Of a stretch of DNA of 64,000 nt, positions 36,612-44,066 are shown piece by piece (position 1 is the stretch's first letter; each line of letters opens with the position of its first letter). A program made the translations under genes and the position numbers. The stretch is taken from contig NZ_JAAVUY010000015.1 in NCBI RefSeq assembly GCF_018449695.1, forward strand, positions 124,001 to 188,000. The letters are read 5' to 3'. This DNA comes from Bradyrhizobium sp. dw_411 (GTDB lineage Bacteria > Pseudomonadota > Alphaproteobacteria > Rhizobiales > Xanthobacteraceae). The notes below the pieces were generated by a model, which worked only from the letters and a program-made list of their open reading frames with translations, had not been told where the DNA came from and made no database searches.

Positions 36612-37898
36612 ATGTCGTATACGGCGACAGCCGAGGGATTTCCTCCATCCATGACGTCAGCGCCGCGCGTGATCGCGCTGCAGCGGGCGCTGGTGTGGCT
36701 GGTCGGCGCATCCGGCGCGATCGTCTTCATCGAACCCAGCCCTTACGAGCTGACGACGCTCACGGCCACCGTACTTTTCTTCGCGACGGGATTGCGGATG
36801 CGGCTGGTCTTCATCCCGCTGCTGCTGCTGCTTGTCTCGCTCAACATCGGCTACAGCATCGGCGCCATCCCGTTTCTGGACAAATCCGACGTCAGCAACT
36901 GGATCGCAACATCATGGTATATGGCTTTTACCGTGATGTTCTTTGCGATGGTGCTGTCCGAAGACACGACGGCCCGGCTCGACATGCTGCGCCGCGGCCT
37001 GATCGTAGGCGGCGTGATCGCTTCAGTAGCGGGCATTGCCGGTTATCTCAATCTCGTCCCCGGTGGCTACGACCTGCTGACGCTGTATGGACGCGCGCGC
37101 GGCACCTTCAAGGACCCTAACGTGCTCGGCGCGTTCCTGATATTGCCCGCGCTGTTCGCACTACAAAGCGTCGTGACTGATAAATTACGGAAATCGTTCC
37201 GCAGCACCATCGCGCTGGCGATCATGGCGCTGGCGATCCTGCTGGCGTTCTCGCGCGCGGCCTGGGGCGGACTCGCGATCACCTCGGCCTTCATGCTGGC
37301 GTTGATGGTGCTGACCAGCCAGTCCCGCGCGCAACGCTCCCGCATCATCGTGATGTCGGTCGTCGCGGTCATTCTCGTGATGCTGCTGATCGCGGTGCTG
37401 CTGTCGTTCGATTCGATCCGGGACATGTTCCAGCAGCGCGCCAGCTTCGATCAAAGCTATGACGAAGGCCGCTTCGGGCGGTTCGGACGGCACATCCTCG
37501 GCGCGGACATGGCGCTCGATTTGCCTTTCGGCATCGGTCCGCTGCAGTTCCACAACTACTTCCCCGAAGACACCCACAATTCCTATTTGAACGCCTTTAT
37601 GTCCGGCGGCTGGATATCAGGTCTCTGCTATCCGACGCTGGTGTTCATCACGGTGATCTTCGGATTCCGGCACGTGTTCACGCCGGTGCCGTGGCAACGC
37701 GCCTATCTCGCGATCTTCGCGGCCTTTCTGGGGACCGTCGGCGAGAGCTTCATCATCGATACCGACCATTGGCGGCACTTCTGGATGATGTTGGGCGCGA
37801 TGTGGGGCATGTTTGCCGCCGCACAGCCCTACAAGCAGTCCTACAGAACAAGCGCCGAACCGGCGATGATGGCGGAAGGCGACCCACGCGCCGCGTGA
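36612..37898 (+). CDS. O-antigen ligase/polymerase family (Wzy-like) membrane protein
   Basis: The 428-residue protein has about ten to eleven hydrophobic segments and the Wzy_C/O-antigen-ligase pattern: RGTFKDPNVLGAFLILPALFAL, SRAAWGGLAI and, in the periplasmic loop, EGRFGRFGRHILGADMALDLPFGIGP then DTHNSYLNAFMSGGWISG. Proteins of this kind polymerise or ligate lipid-linked repeat units at the periplasmic face. It follows the initiating transferase by 45 bp. GTG 36591, ATG 36612 and ATG 36651 are possible starts; 36612 has a weak GAGCG in front. Ligase and polymerase cannot be told apart by eye. Confidence 0.85.
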   Translation: MSYTATAEGFPPSMTSAPRVIALQRALVWLVGASGAIVFIEPSPYELTTLTATVLFFATGLRMRLVFIPLLLLLVSLNIGYSIGAIPFLDKSDVSNWIATSWYMAFTVMFFAMVLSEDTTARLDMLRRGLIVGGVIASVAGIAGYLNLVPGGYDLLTLYGRARGTFKDPNVLGAFLILPALFALQSVVTDKLRKSFRSTIALAIMALAILLAFSRAAWGGLAITSAFMLALMVLTSQSRAQRSRIIVMSVVAVILVMLLIAVLLSFDSIRDMFQQRASFDQSYDEGRFGRFGRHILGADMALDLPFGIGPLQFHNYFPEDTHNSYLNAFMSGGWISGLCYPTLVFITVIFGFRHVFTPVPWQRAYLAIFAAFLGTVGESFIIDTDHWRHFWMMLGAMWGMFAAAQPYKQSYRTSAEPAMMAEGDPRAA

Positions 37899-37916
37899 GC
37901 CGCCGTGATTACGTCG

Positions 37917-39098
37917 CTACGTTTCCACCTCGAAGGTCAGCCCGGCATGATCGACCAGCCGCTTGATCAGGGCGTTGCCCATCGCCGCGCCGGGAGTCCA
38001 GAAGCCGCCCGAGACTTCCGGCGTGTCGCGCAGCAGGCAGATCGCGCATTCCGAGATCATTTTCGACGTCGATCCGTAGCCGGGATCTCGATCGCCCTTC
38101 ACGGAGGCGCGGACCTGCCGGCCATCGGGCGCGATCGCCACATACAGCAGATCGAAGCCGCCGTTCTCGCGTTCTTCCTTCGATGGTCCCTCACCCGGCT
38201 TTGGCGCGTTCGGGCCTGTCTTCTCGGAATTTGCAGCCATCACCTTCTTGGCGTTGGCCTCCCCCTTCTCGCCGGGACCGGTCAACACCATCTCGTCGTA
38301 AATGAACTCGCGCCCATAGGGGAAGCCCATCAGCATATTGGCGCGATGGACGTTGCGGGTATTGATCAACGCCATCATGAAGGGCGCCGCCCAGGATTGC
38401 ATGTCTTCCTCATAGACCGCCCGGTTGCCTTTCGGCTGCTTCGGGCCAGTAAAGCCCGGCGTCAGCGCGAATGGATCGTTCAGGATGGTCACAAGACTCA
38501 GGTCTTTGGCGACGGCCTCGAACGTCGCGCGCCCGCTTGCCGCCGTGCCGCCGGACAGCGTGCCGCGCATGTCGCGCACACGGCCCTTGACGCGCAACGC
38601 AGGTCCGCCGAGCACGCGCTTGGCTTCTTCCTGGACGAAGAAGGTACCGAGTTCGAACGGCACCGAGTCGAAGCCGCAGGAAAATACGATGCGCGCCCCG
38701 CTCGATTGCGCCGCAGCCTGATGCGCGTCGATCATCTGGCGCATCCATACCGGTTCGCCGCAGAGATCGAGATAATCCGTGCCCGAGGCAGCGCAGGCCG
38801 CGACCAGTTCCGAACCATAGAGCTGATACGGGCCGACCGTCGTCAGCACGGAGCGGGTCTGCTCGATCATGGCTTTCAGCGACTCTGGCTTACTGGCATC
38901 GGCGATGATCAAGGGCGTATCGGCTGGCGCGCCGATTGCGTCGCGCACCGAGGCCAGTTTGTCCAGGCTGCGTCCAGCCATCGCCCATTTCGGCGCGCCC
39001 TCGCCCGAATAATGCGCCGCGAGATATTCGGCGACGAGCTGGCCGGTGAAACCGGTGGCGCCATAAACAACGATGTCGAATTTCGACGAAGGCTTCAT
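37917..39098 (-). CDS. Saccharopine dehydrogenase-like NAD(P)-binding oxidoreductase
   Basis: The 393-residue protein has an N-terminal Rossmann fold DIVVYGATGFTGQLVAEYLA followed by AMAGRSLDKL and LTTVGPYQLYGSELVAACAASGTDYLDLCGE, the signature of the saccharopine-dehydrogenase/trans-acting enoyl reductase group. Members act on lipids or are of unknown function; lysine metabolism is not implied. ATG 39098 has CAGGAAT in front; a TTG 6 bp upstream is less likely. It is convergent with the Wzy-like gene (18-bp gap) and upstream of no recognisable partner gene. Confidence 0.88.
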   Translation of the reverse strand: MKPSSKFDIVVYGATGFTGQLVAEYLAAHYSGEGAPKWAMAGRSLDKLASVRDAIGAPADTPLIIADASKPESLKAMIEQTRSVLTTVGPYQLYGSELVAACAASGTDYLDLCGEPVWMRQMIDAHQAAAQSSGARIVFSCGFDSVPFELGTFFVQEEAKRVLGGPALRVKGRVRDMRGTLSGGTAASGRATFEAVAKDLSLVTILNDPFALTPGFTGPKQPKGNRAVYEEDMQSWAAPFMMALINTRNVHRANMLMGFPYGREFIYDEMVLTGPGEKGEANAKKVMAANSEKTGPNAPKPGEGPSKEERENGGFDLLYVAIAPDGRQVRASVKGDRDPGYGSTSKMISECAICLLRDTPEVSGGFWTPGAAMGNALIKRLVDHAGLTFEVET

Positions 39099-39156
39099 CT
39101 TCAATTCCTGCAGGTTTTACGAGTAGGTTGGAAAGCGCGGCGGGCTTCTTATCGGC

Positions 39157-39942
39157 TTATTTTTGGGCGTAGGAAACACCCATGCCGGCGCGGACATCGC
39201 TCTGGATTCCATAAGGCGCGATCGGATAACGCAGGCCGTTCCTGGCCAGCGCCTTCATCCCCGTGATCGCCTTGGCGAGATGCGCCGGCGACAGCGCCAT
39301 CAGCATCTCCTCATCCGGCACGCCGCCATAACGCCGCTCCGCATAGCACGGCAGCGACAGACTTGGTTCTCCGGTTTTCAGCGCCCGCCCCCATGAATCG
39401 GCGCAGGCGGTCTCGCCGACCACGCCCCATTCGAATTTCTTGTAGCCGGTATATTGAAGCCCGTTGATCAAAATGATCATCTGGCCCGGCGTCGCGTAGA
39501 CCAGACAAATATCCGGTGGGTTGAGCCGGCCGGAGGCCAGCGGACTAACTACCAACGCCTGGTATTGGCCGTGCGGCACCACATCCAGCGCTTCCTGCCG
39601 CTTGCGCGCATCCTCGGCGTTCTCATGCCAGACGCCGACATAGGCTTGGCCGGCGAGCCACTTCTCATCCTGCGGCGCAAGCCCGATCACGGCGCGGCAC
39701 TGCGCGCCGACGAGATCGTCCGCCGTGATGCCGACCGTCCATCCCAGCCGCGAGGCCATGCTGACGATCTGGTCGGTGGTGTGAACCGCGCTCGGCCGCC
39801 TGATTTTCGGTATCGCCGCCATCTCGTCGACGCTTGCGAACATCTTCATGCCGATCACGGTGGTTTTCAGCCGCAGCAGGCTATTCAGATCGGCCACCAG
39901 AGCGGGCAGATCGAACGGTTCCGGCGGTGTTTGCTGCTGCAT
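39157..39942 (-). CDS. DUF169 family protein
   Basis: The 261-residue soluble protein matches DUF169 by its pattern: LNSLLRLKTTVIGMKMF near the start, GLAPQDEKW, LASGRLNPPDICLVYATPGQMIILINGLQYTGYKKFEWGVVGETACADSWGRAL, and SLPCYAERRYGGVPDEEMLMALSP. Two conserved Cys (in ETACADS and LPCYAER) could bind metal or a cofactor. GAGGGAG precedes the ATG. The reaction is unknown. It is oriented with the saccharopine-dehydrogenase-like gene, 58 bp away, possibly an operon. Confidence 0.85.
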   Translation of the reverse strand: MQQQTPPEPFDLPALVADLNSLLRLKTTVIGMKMFASVDEMAAIPKIRRPSAVHTTDQIVSMASRLGWTVGITADDLVGAQCRAVIGLAPQDEKWLAGQAYVGVWHENAEDARKRQEALDVVPHGQYQALVVSPLASGRLNPPDICLVYATPGQMIILINGLQYTGYKKFEWGVVGETACADSWGRALKTGEPSLSLPCYAERRYGGVPDEEMLMALSPAHLAKAITGMKALARNGLRYPIAPYGIQSDVRAGMGVSYAQK

Positions 39943-40003
39943 GGCGTGGACTCCCTCTGGCGCCAATCCTAGCCCGATTGCGCCGATGTTGCGACCCGCG
40001 CCG

Positions 40004-40810
40004 CTAACCTCGCGCCGGCCCCGGAAACCACTGATCGATCCTGCCGGTGGCCCAATAGACGGTAAGGCCGATCCATTCGCGCATCGCAATGTCGGTGCGT
40101 TTCAGCCCTTCCAGACTGACCGGCGCCCACTTCAGGATATCCGCGGGCTTGCCCACCCGCCAGTCCACCGGATAGGGCTCCACGGCAAATCCCGCCTTGC
40201 GGAACAAACCCACAGAGCGCGGCATGTGAAAGGCCGAAGTCACCAGCAGCCAGCGCTCGCCATCTTTCGGATTGATCTGCGCTTTCGAAAATTCGGCATT
40301 TTCACGGGTATTGCGCGAAAGCCGCTCGATCGTCAGTCGCTCTCTGGCGATGCCAAGACTTTCCAGCAGCGGCAACGCATAATCGGCTTCCTTCGCCGTA
40401 TCGTCCGCGATCAGATTGGCGTTTCCGCCGGAAAACACGACGCGTGCGTTCGGATAGCGACGAGCCAAAGCCACTGCAGCGATCAAGCGATCGGCCGCAT
40501 ACATCACGGCTGCTCGGCCGTGCGCGGCGGAAAGCTCAGGCTCGATCGATCCCCCTAAGATGATGATGCCGTCCGGCGCGCCGCGCGTCTCGTCCCATGG
40601 CGGAAAGCGGTGCTCCAGCGGATAGAGCAGTAAATTCCCCAGTGGCGAAAAACCGCATATCGCCAGCAGTACGACCGAAGCGACCAGGAGCCGGCGGCCA
40701 AGACGCGCCCGTCGCGTGGCCAGCAGGATCGCGCCGAGAACCCCAATGCCGATCAGGAAATTGGCCGGCAACGACATGATGCCGAGCGTTTTGGAGAAGA
40801 AAAAAAACAC
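40004..40810 (-). CDS. YdcF/SanA/ElyC (DUF218) family membrane protein
   Basis: The 268 residues begin with two hydrophobic segments (about 5-30 and 40-60), followed by a soluble DUF218 domain: GIIILGGSIEPELS, AVALARRYPNARVVFSGGNANLI, SRNTRENAEFSK and LLVTSAFHMPRSVGLFRKAGF. In E. coli ElyC and SanA influence envelope and peptidoglycan precursor metabolism. The start is GTG 40810, with AGAGG in front; ATG 40777 is an alternative that would still keep the domain. It is divergent from the formamidase gene with overlapping translation signals. Confidence 0.85.
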   Translation of the reverse strand: MFFFFSKTLGIMSLPANFLIGIGVLGAILLATRRARLGRRLLVASVVLLAICGFSPLGNLLLYPLEHRFPPWDETRGAPDGIIILGGSIEPELSAAHGRAAVMYAADRLIAAVALARRYPNARVVFSGGNANLIADDTAKEADYALPLLESLGIARERLTIERLSRNTRENAEFSKAQINPKDGERWLLVTSAFHMPRSVGLFRKAGFAVEPYPVDWRVGKPADILKWAPVSLEGLKRTDIAMREWIGLTVYWATGRIDQWFPGPARG

Positions 40811-40825
40811 AAGAGGCCTCTGGGA

Positions 40826-41818
40826 ATGTCTGGTACAGCGTCATACGCGACCCCCGCCCCAACAAGAAGCCCCGTCATGACGCATCACCAATTGCATTCC
40901 AGCCCCGAGACCTGTCATTGGGGCTTCTTCGAAGCGAAGCTGAAACCCGTGCTCACCATCGCCAGCGGCGATGAGGTGACCATCGACACCATCACCGGCG
41001 GCCCGGAAATGGTGCCGGATCGCAGCAAATTTCATGTCCCGCCCGAACTTGCGGATGTTCATGCCAGAAGCGAGCGGATGGTACCCGGCCATATCCTGAC
41101 CGGTCCGGTCGCGGTCACAGGCGCCGAGCCCGGCGATGTGCTGGAAGTCGAGATTCTCGACGTCAAGCTGCGGCAAGACTGGGGTTACAACATGATCCGG
41201 CCGCTTGCCGGCACGCTGCCCGATGATTTCCATGAACTGCGGCTGATGAATATTCCACTCGACCAGACGCGGATGGTCGGCCGGATGCCATGGGGGCTCG
41301 ATCTGCCGCTGGCGCCGTTTTTCGGCGTGATGGGCGTGGCGCCGCCGCCGGCCTGGGGCCGCATCACCTCGCTGGTTCCGCGCGCGATGGGCGGCAATCT
41401 CGACAACAAGGAATTGACGCCTGGCGCCAAGCTTTATTTGCCGGTGTTCGTGCCGGGCGCGCTATTTTCCTGCGGCGACGGCCACGGTGTGCAAGGCGAC
41501 GGCGAGGTCTGTGTCACCGCGATCGAAACCGCGCTGCAGGGGCGTTTTCGGCTGACGGTGCGCAAGGATCTGCGGCTCGAATATCCCCGCGCCGAAACGC
41601 CGACGCATTACATGACGATGGCGATGGATCCTGATCTCGATCAATGCGTGGTGCGGGCGTTGCGTGACATGATTGTGTTGATCGGCGAAAAGCGAAATCT
41701 GTCGCGCGAGGACGCCTACACCCTCTGCAGCCTGGCCGCCGACTTGCGGGTGACGCAGACCGTGAACGGCTCCAAGGGCATCCACTGCATGATCGCAAAG
41801 GCCATTGTGCACGGATAA
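40826..41818 (+). CDS. Acetamidase/formamidase family protein
   Basis: The 330-residue protein carries the FmdA/AmdA fold: CHWGFFEAKLKPVLTIASGDEV, MVPGHILTGPVAVTGAEPGDVLEVEILDV, APFFGVMGVAPP, GGNLDNKELTPGAKLYLPVFVPGALFSCGDGHGVQGDGEVCVTAIET. These are the metal-dependent amidases that hydrolyse formamide or acetamide to ammonia and acid. ATG 40826 has AGAGG in front; ATG 40877 (MTHHQLHSSP) is also plausible and fits homologous N-termini well. A nitrogen-scavenging role is likely; no transporter is encoded next to it. Confidence 0.88.
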   Translation: MSGTASYATPAPTRSPVMTHHQLHSSPETCHWGFFEAKLKPVLTIASGDEVTIDTITGGPEMVPDRSKFHVPPELADVHARSERMVPGHILTGPVAVTGAEPGDVLEVEILDVKLRQDWGYNMIRPLAGTLPDDFHELRLMNIPLDQTRMVGRMPWGLDLPLAPFFGVMGVAPPPAWGRITSLVPRAMGGNLDNKELTPGAKLYLPVFVPGALFSCGDGHGVQGDGEVCVTAIETALQGRFRLTVRKDLRLEYPRAETPTHYMTMAMDPDLDQCVVRALRDMIVLIGEKRNLSREDAYTLCSLAADLRVTQTVNGSKGIHCMIAKAIVHG

Positions 41819-42040
41819 ATGTGACAGAAGCTGCTTAAGTTTCGAGCGGAATGCCCTGATGGAATGCGGGTCCGATCGACTGGGTGTGAGACAGGTTTAA
41901 TCTTTCGTAAAAGGCGCGGTATTACCACTCACCTATGTCCGGTTTCCGTGGGGGAGCTTGTGTCTTAAAAGCATTGGCTTCGGTCGAGTGACCACGTACC
42001 GTGATATCCACCCGTTCAGCGGCACAGGAGATGAAAGGAG

Positions 42041-43834
42041 ATGGAACGACGCCTCGCCGCCATAGTCTGCGCTGACATCGCCGGTTATTCGCGCATGATG
42101 GGGATCGACGAGGCCGGCACCCATGCTGCGTTCAAGGCCCATCGCAGCGCCGTTTATCCGATCATTCTCAATCACGGCGGCCGGCTGGTGAAGAACACCG
42201 GCGACGGTTTCCTGCTGGAGTTTCCAAGCGTCGTCGGGGCCATCGAGGCGTCGATCTCAATGCAAGGACTGATGGCTGAACGAAATAATCATCTCCCAGC
42301 CGAGCGGATCATGCAGTTCCGTCTCGGCATCCACATGGGCGATGTGATGGCCGACGACAACGATGTTTTCGGCGACGATGTCAACATCGCCGTCCGCCTT
42401 GAAACCGTAGCCGCCCCCGGCGGCGTCGCCGTTTCGGCAAAGGCCTATCGAGAGGCCAGCAAACATCTCACCGCCCCCTTTGTCGACACCGGCAGTCATC
42501 GTTTCAAGAACATCCCCGAGCCGGTCGGCATCTGGGCGTGGAAACCGGGGGGATCCGAACTTGGCGATCTCCAACCGCGGACCCCATCAAACCTGCCGGC
42601 GGAATATCGAACGGCGATCGTGGGCGTGCTTCCGTTCACCAATCTCAGTGACAGCACGGATGAATATTTTTCCGACGGACTGACCGAGGATTTGATCTAC
42701 GCGCTTTCGCTGCAATCGTTCTATCGGGTGCTGAGCAGGAGTTCGACTTTTTCGTTCAAGGGGAGAAACCTCAGCACGCGCCTGATCGCGCGGGAGATCG
42801 ACGCGACCTATTTGATCCAGGGTTCGGTACGGCGCGCCGGAACCAAAATCCGGGTAACGGCCGAACTGATAGCCCCTGAAAATGGTGAGCAATTATGGAC
42901 CGGCCGCTATGACCGCGACATGGGCGACCTGTTCGCCATGCAGGATGAACTCACCACAAACCTGTCCGCGGCATTGGCTCCGGAGATCTATCGTGCGGAA
43001 GCTTCTGCCCCGGCGCGGTCGTCGTCCACCGATCTGACTGCATGGGACCGGTTCTTGCGAGGGCTTTCACACTATTACCGGCAGACCAAAACCGATTTCG
43101 AAACCTCGATCAGCCTGTTCAGGGAAGCCGTTACGCTCGATCCGGCGCTTTCGATTGCCCGCGCCTATCTCGCCACCATCATGGTGCAAGGCGTGCATTA
43201 TGGATGGATCAAAAGTACCAGCCGATTGTGGGCCGAGGCCATGAGCCTTGCGGAAAGCAGCGTTCGGCTCGATCCCCGCTCCTCCTACGCCTTTTCGACG
43301 CTGTCCTACATGCAGGCGATGGGCGGAAATTTCGATGCCGCCATGGAGGCTGCGAACAAGTCGGTCGAGTTGAACCCCTATGATATGGGCGCTCGCGGCG
43401 TTCTTGGAATATGTCACTTCGTCAGCGGCGAGTATCGCGAGGCCATCGAACTGTTTTCCATGGCTGTGCAGCGCGGCAACACCGATCCCCGATATCAATG
43501 GTCGGCCATGAATGCGTTCAGCCACTATTTGCTGGGACAATATGACGCGTCACTATCCTGGGCGCGGGAAGCTCTGTATTTGAATCCCAATCATCTTCAG
43601 GTGCTGGCCGTGCGCGCCGCCGCACTGGCGCAGATGGATCGAACCGAGGAAGCGGCAACGGCCGCTGAAATTCTGCAAAACAATTTTCCCGACCTGAATG
43701 TTGAGCGGCATCTGCGGAATTTCCGCTGGAAGAATCCGGCCGACATCGCGCATTACCGCGACGGCCTGTTGAAAGCCGGCGTTCCCTTGCGCAAACTGGC
43801 GGCCACCGAGTCGGCCTCAAAGCGCACAGCCTGA
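42041..43834 (+). CDS. Class III adenylate/guanylate cyclase with TolB-like and TPR domains
   Basis: The 597-residue cytoplasmic protein starts directly with the cyclase domain (1-165): metal Asp12 in VCADIAGYS, Lys51 and Asp55 in VKNTGDGFLLEF, and DDVNIAVRLE with Asn115 and Arg119 of the transition state. Metal, base-selecting and stabilising residues are thus intact, favouring ATP as substrate (Lys/Asp type). A TolB/FlgO-like N-terminal domain follows (190-310; VLPFTNLSDSTDEYFSDGLTEDL), then TPR repeats (about 335-560). AAAGGAG precedes the ATG. Rhizobia carry many such cyclases; the stimulus is unknown. Confidence 0.92.
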   Translation: MERRLAAIVCADIAGYSRMMGIDEAGTHAAFKAHRSAVYPIILNHGGRLVKNTGDGFLLEFPSVVGAIEASISMQGLMAERNNHLPAERIMQFRLGIHMGDVMADDNDVFGDDVNIAVRLETVAAPGGVAVSAKAYREASKHLTAPFVDTGSHRFKNIPEPVGIWAWKPGGSELGDLQPRTPSNLPAEYRTAIVGVLPFTNLSDSTDEYFSDGLTEDLIYALSLQSFYRVLSRSSTFSFKGRNLSTRLIAREIDATYLIQGSVRRAGTKIRVTAELIAPENGEQLWTGRYDRDMGDLFAMQDELTTNLSAALAPEIYRAEASAPARSSSTDLTAWDRFLRGLSHYYRQTKTDFETSISLFREAVTLDPALSIARAYLATIMVQGVHYGWIKSTSRLWAEAMSLAESSVRLDPRSSYAFSTLSYMQAMGGNFDAAMEAANKSVELNPYDMGARGVLGICHFVSGEYREAIELFSMAVQRGNTDPRYQWSAMNAFSHYLLGQYDASLSWAREALYLNPNHLQVLAVRAAALAQMDRTEEAATAAEILQNNFPDLNVERHLRNFRWKNPADIAHYRDGLLKAGVPLRKLAATESASKRTA

Positions 43835-44066
43835 GCCGCACGAACTTCAAATCGCCGCGAAAGCCGGCACGAACCGCGAGCATTCGTCCATTGGCATGAC
43901 GCCGGTCGACATGACTTAAAGTTGACACGGCGCCAAATACTGCCAAAACTCCGATACATCCTGAGGTAGAGAAACCGGCGACAAGTTCTTTTGTATTCGT
44001 TCCAAATCAAACTGCTTCCTTTCACAATCCAGCCCTATCATTCGGCGCTATTCAGGATTGAGCTTC

